Shown: positions 8,680 through 18,317 of the stretch, one piece after another
Layout: each line of letters begins with the position of its first letter
Position numbering within the stretch: the stretch's first letter is position 1
Source: JAJEAO01 sp963667635
Lineage (GTDB): Bacteria > Acidobacteriota > Vicinamibacteria > Marinacidobacterales > Marinacidobacteraceae
Direction: 5' to 3'
Length of the DNA stretch: 64,000 nt
Assembly: GCA_965232015.1 (NCBI GenBank)
Contig: OZ246946.1
Location: 1,612,001 to 1,676,000 of the forward strand
Translations under genes and position numbers: made by a program
Notes under the pieces: generated by a model
What the model was told of the DNA's origin: nothing
The model's input: the letters and a program-made list of their open reading frames with translations, nothing else
The model's database searches: none

Positions 8680-9110
8680 GTCGCGAGCGGGACCCGCCGC
8701 TGCTGGAGGTCCACCCGCGTGCCTCCCGCCGGAGTCCGGGTCCAGGTCACGCAGTCCATGAACTGACGCATGAAGTAGATCCCCCTCCCACTGCCCTTGA
8801 GGAGGTTGTCCCCTCGCAGCGGATCGGGAATCGCGCTGCAGTCGAATCCTTCGCCCTCATCCTCGACCTGGATCCTGACGGCCGGGCGTCCCGCCTCCGG
8901 CCGGCGGGTCTCGATCCGGACCCGAAGGCGCTTGGCCGGGTCCATCCGGTTCCCGTGCCGCATCCCGTTCGTCACCGCTTCCCGCAACGCCGCTCCCATC
9001 CAGTGGGTTGCGTCCCCGTCGAAGCCGCGCTGCTGGCAGTGCCGCTCGAAGACGCCGAGCAGGACCTCGACCCACTCGATGCGCGTCTCCACATCGAGTC
9101 GCACCAGCAC
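8676..9110 (-). CDS. RsbW-type anti-sigma factor / HATPase-domain serine kinase
   Basis: Small cytoplasmic GHKL ATPase of 144 residues of the RsbW/SpoIIAB class, which binds a sigma factor or a STAS antagonist and phosphorylates the latter. The N-box is in REAVTNGMRHGN, the G1 region in VEDEGEGFD, and the lid/G2 in GRGIYFMRQFMD. The start is GTG 9110, chosen for GGGGAG seven bases upstream; longer frames would run into rng. It lies 19 bases after the rng stop and overlaps suhB by four bases. The only STAS antagonist in the window is at 18318, in a different transcription unit, so the partner switch may be split. No sigma factor gene is visible. Confidence 0.82.
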   Translation of the reverse strand: MLVRLDVETRIEWVEVLLGVFERHCQQRGFDGDATHWMGAALREAVTNGMRHGNRMDPAKRLRVRIETRRPEAGRPAVRIQVEDEGEGFDCSAIPDPLRGDNLLKGSGRGIYFMRQFMDCVTWTRTPAGGTRVDLQQRRVPLAT

Positions 9111-9129
9111 GCGCTGTCTCCCCGGCGGA

Positions 9130-10680
9130 TCAGGCCGCCGGCGCCGCCGATTGCCCGGAGTCTCGCGCAGCCGCCACCTCGAACTCGACCACATCGTCGG
9201 AGGAGCCGTCGTCCGGTCCCACCGGTGAGCGGAGCTCGAACCGGGGCTCCGGCAGACGGGGAGAGTCATGCACCTCCACCGGGCCGGCGAGGACGCGCGC
9301 GATCTCGGCGAGAACGGCGGAGCGGCGGAGCGTGGCCGCCACCTGGGGGGAGGCCTCGATCCGCACGCCGGAGGCGAAGTCGCGCGCCCGCTTCTGCACC
9401 CGGGTCAGGATCTGCTGGCACACCGCCGCCCGCGACGGCACCCGGCCGGCGCCACGACACGCGGGACACGCCGCAAGGACCGCCGCGTCGAGCGAGGGAC
9501 GTTCCCGCTTGCGCGTCACGACGACGAGCCCCGCGCGGGGCTCCGGCGGCGACGAGCGGGTGAAGGCGGGGTCGCGGCGCAGGTGCCCCTGGAGCGCCCG
9601 GAACACGCGCATCTGGTTCGCTCGATCCCGCATGTCGATGAAGTCAATGACGATGATCCCGCCGAGCCCTCGCAGACGAAGCTGCCGCGCCGTCTCGGCG
9701 GCCGCCTCCAGGTTCGTCAACGTGTTGGTCTCGTCGCGCCCGCCGGTTTCGCCGCTGAAGCTGCCCGTGTTCACGTCCACCGCGACCAGCGCTTCGGTCG
9801 GATCGATCACGATCGAGCCGCCCGAGGGCAGCCGGATTCGGCGCCGGGTCGCCTGGCGGAAGGCCTTTTCGACGCCGTACTCGTGGAAGATGGGGTAGTT
9901 GCGGGAGTAATACCGGATGCGGTGCTCGAGCCCGGGAAGCACCTGCCGCACGAAGTTCAGCAAGCGGGCGTAGAGGTTCTCGTCGTCCACCCGGATGCTG
10001 TCGAAGCCCGAAGAGAGCACGTCGCGCACATACCGGAACACCATCGGGATCTCGGAGCGAACACACGCCGGGGGCCCCTCGGTCCCCTGGCTCCGGATAT
10101 CCAGCCAATCCGCCTCGATCCGGGCGATGTCGGCGGCGAGCGTCTCCTCTTCGATCTGTCCGGCGGCGGCGCGAGCCGCCCACTCCCCCTTCACCGTGGC
10201 GCGGCGTTCCACGAGCGCCGTGAGCCGCAGTTCCTCGCGCGGACCGGCCCCGGTGCGGCGAACGATGGCCGCCGGCGGGGCGAAGGGACGAAAATCCAGA
10301 AATCGTCCCTGGAGTCGCAGGTTGCAACTCACCTTGTATCCCTTGGGACCGAGCGGTTCTCGCACGACCTGGACCAGAACCGCCTGTCCCGGTCGCAGCA
10401 CATCTTCGATCCGCGGTCGCCGGCCGGAGACCGCCCCCGCGCCCGCAACCGAGGCGGCGGGGATCTGATCCGACTGCAGGAACGCGTTCCGCGAGAGCCC
10501 GAGATCCAGAAAGGCCGCCTGGGTCCCGGGAACCACCCGCTGGACGCGGGCGCGGTAGATGCCGTGGAGAACGCTCTGACCGGCGCGGCGCTCCACGCCG
10601 AGCTCGACGACCTCCCGGTCTTCCAGCAACGCCATCCGCGTCTCGCCCGGGAGACTGGTGACGATCAGTTCGCGGACCAC
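9130..10680 (-). CDS. rng: ribonuclease G/E family endoribonuclease
   Basis: Rne/Rng-type RNase of 516 residues for rRNA maturation and mRNA turnover. An S1 RNA-binding domain (about residues 38-120) precedes the DNase I-like catalytic domain. The two catalytic Mg2+ ligands are D302 (VAVDVNTGSFSG) and D346 (IIVIDFIDM). The zinc-link motif CPACRGAG follows. Length matches RNase G; there is no long disordered degradosome tail as in RNase E. It sits between rodA and the RsbW-like gene in the cell-shape operon, as rng does in many bacteria. Confidence 0.96.
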   Translation of the reverse strand: MVRELIVTSLPGETRMALLEDREVVELGVERRAGQSVLHGIYRARVQRVVPGTQAAFLDLGLSRNAFLQSDQIPAASVAGAGAVSGRRPRIEDVLRPGQAVLVQVVREPLGPKGYKVSCNLRLQGRFLDFRPFAPPAAIVRRTGAGPREELRLTALVERRATVKGEWAARAAAGQIEEETLAADIARIEADWLDIRSQGTEGPPACVRSEIPMVFRYVRDVLSSGFDSIRVDDENLYARLLNFVRQVLPGLEHRIRYYSRNYPIFHEYGVEKAFRQATRRRIRLPSGGSIVIDPTEALVAVDVNTGSFSGETGGRDETNTLTNLEAAAETARQLRLRGLGGIIVIDFIDMRDRANQMRVFRALQGHLRRDPAFTRSSPPEPRAGLVVVTRKRERPSLDAAVLAACPACRGAGRVPSRAAVCQQILTRVQKRARDFASGVRIEASPQVAATLRRSAVLAEIARVLAGPVEVHDSPRLPEPRFELRSPVGPDDGSSDDVVEFEVAAARDSGQSAAPAA

Positions 10681-10780
10681 GGCGGCGGAGGCTGGCTGGC
10701 CCGGACCGAATCCTCAGCGTCGGTCCGGGCGAGCCGGACCGAAACCTAGCACGGCGGCCGGCGGGCGGGTCGGAACCGGG

Positions 10781-11902
10781 TCACGCCAGCCAGTGGCGCC
10801 GCTTCACCGCCCCGGCGAGGCCGATCGCCGCTCCGGTGATGAGCAGCGAGTTCCCCCCGTAGCTCATCAGCGGCAGCGGAAAGCCCTTGATCGGCACCAG
10901 ACCCGCGACCATGGCGATGTTGTAGGCCGCCTGGAGGTGGATCATGAGGAACAGGCCGCCCACGAGCAGCGCGCCGAGCGGATCCTGGTTGTCGGCGGCG
11001 GAGGCCGCGATCGAGAGGAGGCGGAACCCCAGAACGACGTAAAGGCCGATGACAACGACGACGCCCACGAAACCGAACTCTTCCGCCAGCACCGCGAACA
11101 CGAAATCGGTGTGGGGCGCCGGAAGAAACTCGTACTCGGTCTGGGATCCACGCAGCCAGCCCGCGCCGGTCAGGCCGCCGGAGCCCACCGCGATGGCTGC
11201 CTGCAGACTCTGGTAGCCCGCCCCGAGCGGATCGCTCTCGGGGTTCAGGAAGGCAAGGATCCGAACCCGCTGGTAGTCGCGCAGCCCGACGAACCAGAGG
11301 AGCGGCGCCGCCACCGTCGCCGCCGCCGCTCCCCAGGCCGCGACCGACGAAGAAATCCGCAGGCCCCCGAGGAACACCATCCCGACGCCGACGCCCGCGA
11401 GGATCGCAGCGCTGCCGAGATCGGGCTGGGCCGCAACTGCGAGGACCAGCCCGGCCGCCGCCACGAACCAGCCGAACTTGGCCCGGACGCTGAGCGGCTC
11501 GTGTCCGGAGCGACCGATGAGCCACGCGAGCAGCAGGACGAGGGAGAGTTTCGCCATTTCTCCCGGCTGGAGCGTCAGCGGGCCGATGTCGAGCCAGCGA
11601 CGCGTTCCGGCGCGGAAACCCGCCGCCACCGTCGCGAATCCGGCGAGGCCGAGCGCTACGGCGAACAGCATCGGCGAGAAGCGGGCCAGCCGGCGGTAGT
11701 CCATCCGGTACACCGCCCACGCCACCAGCGCGGCCACGAAGACCCGGGCGACGTGGTTCGGGAAGCTGACCACCTCGCCGATGCCGCGGAGCGCGCTGTA
11801 GAGAACCGCGGTGGCGATCAGAACCAGCAGCGCGGCGCTGACGAACAGCCCGATGTCGGGCAGGGGACGGGGGCTGGAGTCAGCGCGCCGAAGCGAGAGC
11901 AA
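10781..11902 (-). CDS. rodA: rod shape-determining protein RodA (SEDS glycosyltransferase)
   Basis: SEDS-family peptidoglycan polymerase of the elongasome, about ten membrane segments, 373 residues. Conserved SEDS stretches include GTRRWLDIGPLTLQPGE, the catalytic-loop region AAQPDLGSA and the C-terminal PLMSYGGNSLL. The start is a TTG at 11902, inside the end of mrdA (23-base overlap), supported by GGAGGAGG eight bases upstream. The longer upstream frame would add 44 unconserved residues antisense-like in composition. It works with PBP2 (mrdA), which is directly upstream. Confidence 0.95.
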   Translation of the reverse strand: MLSLRRADSSPRPLPDIGLFVSAALLVLIATAVLYSALRGIGEVVSFPNHVARVFVAALVAWAVYRMDYRRLARFSPMLFAVALGLAGFATVAAGFRAGTRRWLDIGPLTLQPGEMAKLSLVLLLAWLIGRSGHEPLSVRAKFGWFVAAAGLVLAVAAQPDLGSAAILAGVGVGMVFLGGLRISSSVAAWGAAAATVAAPLLWFVGLRDYQRVRILAFLNPESDPLGAGYQSLQAAIAVGSGGLTGAGWLRGSQTEYEFLPAPHTDFVFAVLAEEFGFVGVVVVIGLYVVLGFRLLSIAASAADNQDPLGALLVGGLFLMIHLQAAYNIAMVAGLVPIKGFPLPLMSYGGNSLLITGAAIGLAGAVKRRHWLA

Positions 11903-13661
11903 CGGGGGCCCCTCCTCCGGACCGGGTCGCCGCGCGCCACGCGGCGAGAATCTCGCGCCCGATGGGAGCGGCCGCCGCTCCCCCCGCGCCCCCGTGCTGG
12001 ACGAGCACGGCCACCGCGATCTCGGGGTCGTCAAAGGGGGCGAACCCCACGAACCAGGCGTGGGTCCGGAACTCCCAGGGGCGGTCCTCGTTGTCCGGTG
12101 CGACCCGGGTCGCGCTCGCCACCTGGGCCGTCCCCGTCTTGCCGGCCGCCTCGAATCCCGGGATGCGCACCCTCCAGGCGGTACCGGAAACGACCGCCTC
12201 CCGCATCCCCTCGCGGATCAGGGCGAAGTGCTCGGGTGCAATCCCGGACATGCGCCGGGAGGGCGCGGTGGAGACCAGCCTGGGCGTGACGAGTTCGCCC
12301 GAGGATGCGATCGCCGCGGCGACCCGCGCCATCTGGAGTGGCGTCACCGAGACCGCCCCCTGGCCCACGACCACGGACGCCGTCTCGCTCGGGTACCACC
12401 GCTCGCGATAGACCCGGCGTTTCCACTCCGTCGTCGGGATGAGGCCGGCGGTCTCGCCCCTGAGATCCAGGCCCGTGCGCTCCCCGAGGCCAAAGGCGCG
12501 CGCCCACGACGCCAGCACATCCACATCCATCTCCGCCGCGATCCGGTAGAAGAACACGTTGCAGGACTTGGAGATCGCCTCCCGCAGGGCGATCGCGCCG
12601 TGCCCCTGGGCCCGATGGCACCGGAAGGTCCGGCCCGCCACCCGCGTCCGGCCGTTGCAGGTGATCTTCCGGTCGGCGTCCACGACTCCTTCCGCGAGCG
12701 CGGCGGCGGCGCTGATCAGCTTGAACGACGAGCCCGGCGGAAAACCGCCCTGGATCGCCCGGTTCAGAAGCGGCGTGCGCGAGTGCCGGGTCAGGGCGCG
12801 GAACAGCTCCGGATCGGCCCGGAATCGAGCCGGATCCTCGGAGGGGTAACTCCCCAGCCCGAGAACCGCTCCGGTGCGGACATCGAGCGCCACGAAGGCG
12901 CCGGCCTCGTCACCGAACGCCTGTTGCGCCGCCTCGTGGAGCGGAGCGCTCACATTGAGCTGCAGGGTCTCCCCGCGAACGGGCGCGGCCCCGCGAACAT
13001 CGTCGGCGCCGAGGATGCGCTGCCGGCTGTCCACGATCTGCGCCCGCCGACCATCGCGACCCGCGAGGACGCTGTTGAACTGCCGTTCCACTCCGGTCTG
13101 GCCCACGATGTCCCCGGCGGACGCCCAGACGAACTCCTCGAGCAGGAGCTGCGGGGCGGTGACCTCGGCCGCGTACCCGAGCAGATGAGCGGTCGCCGGG
13201 CCGAGGGGATAGACCCGGGCCACACCGAAGTCCACTCGGACTCCGGACAGATCGCGGCGCCGCGCTTCGAAGTAAACCATTTCGTCGAAGCCCATGCGCG
13301 TCCGCACCGGCGTGGGTCCGCGCACGACATCGGTCCTGAGCTTCGCCCGCTCTTCTTCCTCGAGGGAGTGCAGCGCTCCGATCTCCTCGAGCCGATCGAG
13401 CCCCCGGGAGTCGGCGACGAGGGCGAACGAGGGCTCGTTGTCCGCGAGAACGCGCCCGTCCCGGTCCACGATGAGCCCCCGCGGAGCGCGCAGCCGCTCG
13501 TCGCGGAGGTAGTTCTCACGGGCGATCTCGGCGAATTCGTCGCCGCGAACGATCTGCAGATTCCAGAAGCGGAGGACGAGGACCAGCGCCAGTCCGATCA
13601 TGGGCAGGCGCAGCCAGAGGAGCCGCTGGCGGACGGCGCCGACCCATTGGGGACGATGCAT
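11880..13661 (-). CDS. mrdA: penicillin-binding protein 2 (elongasome transpeptidase)
   Basis: Class B PBP of 593 residues that crosslinks peptidoglycan during rod elongation. One N-terminal membrane anchor (LPMIGLALVLVL) is followed by the pedestal domain and the transpeptidase domain. Active-site motifs are SxxK in PPGSSFKLIS, SxN in SKSCNVFF and KTGT in AGKTGTAQ. It is placed between mreD and rodA, the standard order. Confidence 0.96.
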   Translation of the reverse strand: MHRPQWVGAVRQRLLWLRLPMIGLALVLVLRFWNLQIVRGDEFAEIARENYLRDERLRAPRGLIVDRDGRVLADNEPSFALVADSRGLDRLEEIGALHSLEEEERAKLRTDVVRGPTPVRTRMGFDEMVYFEARRRDLSGVRVDFGVARVYPLGPATAHLLGYAAEVTAPQLLLEEFVWASAGDIVGQTGVERQFNSVLAGRDGRRAQIVDSRQRILGADDVRGAAPVRGETLQLNVSAPLHEAAQQAFGDEAGAFVALDVRTGAVLGLGSYPSEDPARFRADPELFRALTRHSRTPLLNRAIQGGFPPGSSFKLISAAAALAEGVVDADRKITCNGRTRVAGRTFRCHRAQGHGAIALREAISKSCNVFFYRIAAEMDVDVLASWARAFGLGERTGLDLRGETAGLIPTTEWKRRVYRERWYPSETASVVVGQGAVSVTPLQMARVAAAIASSGELVTPRLVSTAPSRRMSGIAPEHFALIREGMREAVVSGTAWRVRIPGFEAAGKTGTAQVASATRVAPDNEDRPWEFRTHAWFVGFAPFDDPEIAVAVLVQHGGAGGAAAAPIGREILAAWRAATRSGGGAPVALASAR

Positions 13662-13725
13662 TGGGCTAGCAGCCTCCCGATGGAGTCGCGAGAGGACCGG
13701 GCCGCAGGAGCATGTTCACGAGCGG

Positions 13726-14226
13726 TCAGATCTCGGAAGCGGTGGGAGGAGCGAGCCACCAGGCCGCCAACCAGCCAGCCACGACGGTCAGCGGAATACC
13801 GAACGCGACCGCGCGAAGCCGTCCGGTGACGTCGGCCCCGGTCACCCAGGCGAGGAAACCGAGGACGGCCGCATCCACGACGCTGGCGAGGATCGCCAGA
13901 ACCAGGATCGCGGCGCGGGAGAGCCCGCGCCTCGCGGCCGCCCGGGCGACCACGGCCGCCGTGAGCGGCTTCGACGAGCCGTGGATTCCGAGAAACCCTC
14001 CCGAGAACGAATCCTGGAGGAGGCCGGCCCCCAGGCCGAAACCGATGCCGGGGCCGGCGCCGCGTCGCACCGCAAGACCGAAGACCGCCGCGAGGATGAA
14101 GTCGGGAACCACCCGTTCGATCCACGGACCCGGACGGACCACGGTTTGAAGCAGGAACGCCGCCACCACCAGGACCGCGACGCGCAACGCTCGCCTCGAC
14201 CGCGACTCGGGCGTCGGATTGGTCAC
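13726..14226 (-). CDS. mreD: rod shape-determining protein MreD
   Basis: Small polytopic membrane protein of 166 residues, with five to six hydrophobic segments and the conserved start-of-family pattern VVPDFILAAVFGLAVRRG, then GFGLGAGLLQDSFSG and LGIHGSSKPL. It overlaps the mreC stop by four bases (ATGA), so the two are coupled. MreD connects MreC and the PBP2/RodA pair in the elongasome. Confidence 0.9.
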   Translation of the reverse strand: MTNPTPESRSRRALRVAVLVVAAFLLQTVVRPGPWIERVVPDFILAAVFGLAVRRGAGPGIGFGLGAGLLQDSFSGGFLGIHGSSKPLTAAVVARAAARRGLSRAAILVLAILASVVDAAVLGFLAWVTGADVTGRLRAVAFGIPLTVVAGWLAAWWLAPPTASEI

Positions 14227-15056
14227 GGGTCGATCAACGACGGATCAGTCTCCGGGGGCAGGACGAAGACGCGCTCGACCCGGTCGAAGTCCACGGCCGG
14301 CGCGACCCCCACCTCGAGAAGCATGCCGGTACCCCAGCGCACCCGCGCCACGCGGCCCACCACGAGACCCTTGGGGTAGAGCCGATCGAGTCCGCTCGCG
14401 ATCACCAGCTCACCCACCTGAACGGCCTGCCCCACACTCACGTAGTCGAGCGTCAGCTCGGTCGCGCCGTCGGCCGACCGCGTCCGCCCACCGCGCAGGA
14501 GGCCGCGGGCGCGGCTCTCGACGGTGAGGGCGGCGACGCCGGCGGAGGCCGACGTGATCAGCTCCACCTGACTGAAGCGGCGGCTCACCTGGACGACCCG
14601 TCCCATCAGCCCCGCCTCGGCCATGACCGGGCCGTTGCGGCTCACGCCGTGGGCCGAACCGCGATTCAGGGTCACGGTGCGATCGAGGGGGGAGGCGCTC
14701 ACGCCGACGATCTCGGCGGCGACCGGTTCCCCGAGCGCGAGCGCCTCCCAGTCGAGTTCGGTCATCCCCCGCGCCCGCGCCAACTGCCCCCGGGCGACGG
14801 TGAGTTCCCATTCCGTCCGGGCCAGACGCGCGCGCAGCGTTTCCCGTTCGCCCTGGATCTCTTCGATGTCCCGCAGCGAGTCCATCAGGGCGCCGGTGGT
14901 GCGGCGCGCGGAGGCGAGGATCTGCTGGACGCTCCCGAACACGGTCGTGAACGCCACTCTCACCGGCAGGTCCGACTTCGCGCGGGTCTGGAACGTCAGA
15001 CCGACGAAGTTCAGACCGAGGATGACGATCAGCGCGACGACGTGGCTTCGACGCAT
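14223..15056 (-). CDS. mreC: rod shape-determining protein MreC
   Basis: Periplasmic scaffold of the elongasome, 277 residues. One N-terminal transmembrane segment (VVALIVILGLNFVGL), a coiled coil (about residues 60-105, ending in RGQLARARG) and the beta-domain with the family signature SPLDRTVTLNRGSAHGV followed by GLMGRVVQVS. It is 105 bases downstream of mreB and overlaps mreD. Confidence 0.94.
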   Translation of the reverse strand: MRRSHVVALIVILGLNFVGLTFQTRAKSDLPVRVAFTTVFGSVQQILASARRTTGALMDSLRDIEEIQGERETLRARLARTEWELTVARGQLARARGMTELDWEALALGEPVAAEIVGVSASPLDRTVTLNRGSAHGVSRNGPVMAEAGLMGRVVQVSRRFSQVELITSASAGVAALTVESRARGLLRGGRTRSADGATELTLDYVSVGQAVQVGELVIASGLDRLYPKGLVVGRVARVRWGTGMLLEVGVAPAVDFDRVERVFVLPPETDPSLIDP

Positions 15057-15161
15057 GGACCGTTCAGCTGCCCCGATCCCGGCAGCCCCCGGACAACGCC
15101 ACTCGGCGCCGTCTCATGCGCCCGAAGCGGAATGACGCCTCCGCGGCGCGCCCCGAGAAAC

Positions 15162-16187
15162 TCATACGGCCTTGGATACCGCCTGCAGGAGATCCATCTG
15201 CTCCAGCATCGCGCCGCAGCCGCGGACCACGCAGTCGAGCGGATCCGGAACCACGCGCACCGCGAGATTCGTGTCCTCGGCGATGAACTGATCCAGTCCC
15301 TTCAGCAGCGCCCCGCCGCCGGTCAGCATGATGCCCCGGTCCACCAGGTCGGCGGCCAGCTCGGGGTCCGCCTTCTCGAGGACGACCCGGACCGCACGGA
15401 GGAGCTCCTTGAGGGGCTGCTGGATCCCCTCGCGGATGTCGGCGTCGTCCACCTCGATCGTGGCCGGACCCATCAGGCTCAGATCCCGCCCCCGCACCTG
15501 CATTCTCAGCGGTTCCGGCGGGGGCACCGCGGTACCGATCTGCATCTTGATCCGCTCCGCAGTCCGCTCTCCGACGAGAAGCCGGTGACGGAGGCGGAGG
15601 TGCTCCCCGATCGTGCGCGTGAACATGTCGCCGGCGGCGCGCACCGAGGTCCCGGCGGCGATCCCGGAGAGGGACGTGACCGCGATGTCGGTCGTACCCC
15701 CGCCAATGTCCACGACGCAGTTGCCTTCCGGACTGGAGACGTCGATGTTCGCCCCGACGGCCGCCGCGAGCGGCTGATCCACCAGGAAGACCTCGCTCGC
15801 CCGCGCCCGCAGAATCGAGTCCCGCACCGCGCGCCGCTCCACGGGCGTGATGTTGAGCGGCACTCCCACGACCATCCGGGGCGCAGCCCACCGCCGCCGC
15901 CCGATCGCTTTCAGCACGAAGTGGCTGACCATCCGCTCGGCCGCCTCGAAGTCGGCGATGACCCCGTCCTGGAGCGGCCGGATCGCCTGGATGTGATCCG
16001 GCGTCTTGCCGACCATCGCGTAGGCGTCCGTTCCCACCGCCTCGACCCGCTTGGTCTGGCGGTTGACCACGACGACCGACGGCTCGCGCAGGATGATCCC
16101 GCCCTCCTGGGTGTAGATCAGCGTGTTCGCCGTGCCGAGATCTACGGCCAGGTCGAGCGAGAACAGGCTCAGGAGGTAGCGCAGCAT
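15162..16187 (-). CDS. mreB: rod shape-determining actin homologue MreB
   Basis: Actin-like cytoskeletal ATPase of 341 residues that positions the elongasome under the membrane. Phosphate-binding loops are visible: DLAVDLGTANTLIY, VDIGGGTTDIAV and the adenosine motif LTGGGALLKGLD. The amphipathic N-terminus MLRYLLSLFS fits membrane binding. It is the first gene of the leftward operon mreB-mreC-mreD-mrdA-rodA-rng-rsbW-like-suhB. Confidence 0.97.
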   Translation of the reverse strand: MLRYLLSLFSLDLAVDLGTANTLIYTQEGGIILREPSVVVVNRQTKRVEAVGTDAYAMVGKTPDHIQAIRPLQDGVIADFEAAERMVSHFVLKAIGRRRWAAPRMVVGVPLNITPVERRAVRDSILRARASEVFLVDQPLAAAVGANIDVSSPEGNCVVDIGGGTTDIAVTSLSGIAAGTSVRAAGDMFTRTIGEHLRLRHRLLVGERTAERIKMQIGTAVPPPEPLRMQVRGRDLSLMGPATIEVDDADIREGIQQPLKELLRAVRVVLEKADPELAADLVDRGIMLTGGGALLKGLDQFIAEDTNLAVRVVPDPLDCVVRGCGAMLEQMDLLQAVSKAV

Positions 16188-16292
16188 CGAAGAGAAGACT
16201 CCCGGATCTCAAAGCCCTCGGCCGCCCGGACCGGATGCGGACCGGCGGCGCTCAGCGAGATTGCCCACGGAGCGGATCTTACCAATGGGCTG

Positions 16293-16321
16293 TTGCCGCA
16301 ACGACCGGCGGCAGGTAAATT
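16293..16321 (+). promoter_or_regulatory. predicted sigma-70-type promoter for the PpiD-like gene
   Basis: TTGCCG (16293-16298) and TAAATT (16316-16321) are separated by exactly 17 bases. They sit in the locally AT-richer divergent region between mreB and the PpiD-like gene and would give a leader of about 85 bases before ATG 16412. Pattern match only. Confidence 0.45.
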
Positions 16322-16411
16322 AGGGGGTTCGGCGCGTTCACCGGGCTCCCGCCCACGCTGTTCCCGACCGCTCCGGGTGGAATCCCGCCTCCGTCGCGCC
16401 GCCGCGCGTTC

Positions 16412-18313
16412 ATGATTCTCGAGTATTTCCGCAATCGCCGCTCCGTCGGCTGGTTCTTCGGCGCCGGCCTCCTGGGACTGGTCATTCTCGCCTTCGTGGC
16501 GCTCTACTTCCCCGATTTCATGGGGGATCCCGCCACCGCCGCCATGCGACGGGGCGTCGCCTGGGTGGACGACGAGGCGATCTCCGCCTCGGACTTCCTC
16601 GACCGCTACCGCCAGGTCGCGCAGCAGTACCAGCAGCAGAGCGGCGGGCAGTTCTCCGCGAGCCTCGCCCGCCAGCTCGGGCTCCCCGATCAGGTGGCCG
16701 GCGACCTGATCCGGGCGCGGGTGCTGGTCCGGGAAGCGGAGCGCCAGGGCCTCGAAGTGACCGACGCGGAGGTCGGGACGGCGATCGCCAACTCTCCGAC
16801 CTTTCAGGTGGAGGGGTCGTTCATCGGCGCGGCGGCCTACCTCGACATGCTCCGCTCGGCGCGGATGGATCCGCGCAACTTCGAGGATTCGGTCCGTTCC
16901 GACCTTCTCGCCACCAAGCTCCAGGCGCTCGTCACCCAGTCTCCCCACGTCTCCGACTTCGAACTGCTCGACGAGTACCGCCGGCGCAACGAAAGCGCCT
17001 CGCTCGACGTGTGGTTCCTCTCCTCCGCCGCCCGGCTGGGCGGGATCGAGGTGACGGAGGCGGAAGCGCGGGCCCGCTACGACGAGGACCCGGAGGCCTT
17101 CGAGCGGCCGGTGGAGCGGCGCATCCGCTACTTCACGCTGTCGGAGCAGACCATGGCCGAGGAGGTCGTCGTCCGGCAGCGGGAGATCCAGCGCTACTAC
17201 GACCGGAACCTGTTCCAGTACCAGATGGGCGAGCGGGCGGAGGCGAGCCACATCCTGTTGCAGCCGGGGTCGGAGGCGGAAGAGGAGTCCACCCGAACGC
17301 TCGCCGCCCGGCTCGCCGAGCGGGCCCGGACCGGAGAGGACTTCGCCGAACTCGCCCGCACCTACTCGGCGGACGAGGCAACGGCGGAGGACGGCGGGGC
17401 TCTGGGTCTCTTCGGCCCCGAGGAGATGCTCCCCGAGTTCTCGGAGGCCGTGTTCGCCATGATGCCGGGAGAGATCAGCGAGCCGATCCGGACCGACTAC
17501 GGCTTCCATGTGGTGCGCCTCGAGAGCCTCGAACCCGCGGAGACGCAGGAGCTGTCCGAAGTCCAGGAGGACATCGAGACGCGGCTCCGGCGCGAGAAGG
17601 CGACCGAGCGACTCAACACCCGCGTTCTGGAATTGGAGACGCTCGTCGCCGGCGCCGATCGGCTGGAGGAGCTGACCGACGACAGCCCGCTGGTCATGAT
17701 CCAGGAATCCGGGTTCTTCGGAGAAGAGGGCGTGGTCTTCGAGCTGGCTTCGGCCGAGGCCGCGGCGAGCGCCTTCGCGCTGGACGTGGGTGAGGTGGCG
17801 GGGCCCATCCGACTCACTGCCGGGTTCGCCTTCCTCGAGGTGATCGAGGAGCGAGAGCCCCACGTTCCCGAATTCGAAACGGTTCGGAACGACGTCATGA
17901 GTCAGATCCGGAACGAGCGGGCGATGGACCTCGCTCGCGACGACGCCGAGGCCATCCTCGCGGCGATCGCCTCGGGAGAGGCTCCGGAGACGGACCCCAC
18001 GCCCGCCCTCGACTGGTTCCGGGGCAGCTCCCTGGGGGCCGCGGGAGTCCTGCCCGCCGTCGAGAACGCCATCTTCGAAGCGGCTCCGGACGCCATGCTC
18101 GGTCCGTTCGACGCCGGACGCGGCTACGCCGTGATCCGGGTGAACGAAGTGGAGCCCTACGACGCCGCGGCGTTCGAGGAGCAGAAGGAATCGTTCCGCG
18201 CCCAGATGGGAGAAGAGAAGAAAGCGCGCATCTGGAACGCGTTCCTCGCGGGGATCGAGGGCCGATACGAGATCCGCATTGATCGGCAGGCGCTGAACGC
18301 GCTGATCGGGTGA
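16412..18313 (+). CDS. PpiD/SurA-like membrane-anchored peptidyl-prolyl isomerase chaperone
   Basis: Envelope folding factor of 633 residues with PpiD architecture. A single N-terminal membrane anchor (residues about 13-33) is followed by a SurA_N-like chaperone domain (about 45-200), then a parvulin rotamase domain (about 273-370) recognisable from ASHILLQ, FAELARTYSAD, GGALGLFG and DYGFHVVRL. A second, degenerate parvulin-like segment follows before the C-terminus. The N-terminus MILEYFRNRRSVGWFF resembles the short cytoplasmic leader of PpiD. It is divergent from mreB and four bases before the STAS gene, a linkage I cannot explain functionally. Confidence 0.88.
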   Translation: MILEYFRNRRSVGWFFGAGLLGLVILAFVALYFPDFMGDPATAAMRRGVAWVDDEAISASDFLDRYRQVAQQYQQQSGGQFSASLARQLGLPDQVAGDLIRARVLVREAERQGLEVTDAEVGTAIANSPTFQVEGSFIGAAAYLDMLRSARMDPRNFEDSVRSDLLATKLQALVTQSPHVSDFELLDEYRRRNESASLDVWFLSSAARLGGIEVTEAEARARYDEDPEAFERPVERRIRYFTLSEQTMAEEVVVRQREIQRYYDRNLFQYQMGERAEASHILLQPGSEAEEESTRTLAARLAERARTGEDFAELARTYSADEATAEDGGALGLFGPEEMLPEFSEAVFAMMPGEISEPIRTDYGFHVVRLESLEPAETQELSEVQEDIETRLRREKATERLNTRVLELETLVAGADRLEELTDDSPLVMIQESGFFGEEGVVFELASAEAAASAFALDVGEVAGPIRLTAGFAFLEVIEEREPHVPEFETVRNDVMSQIRNERAMDLARDDAEAILAAIASGEAPETDPTPALDWFRGSSLGAAGVLPAVENAIFEAAPDAMLGPFDAGRGYAVIRVNEVEPYDAAAFEEQKESFRAQMGEEKKARIWNAFLAGIEGRYEIRIDRQALNALIG

Positions 18314-18317
18314 CGCG

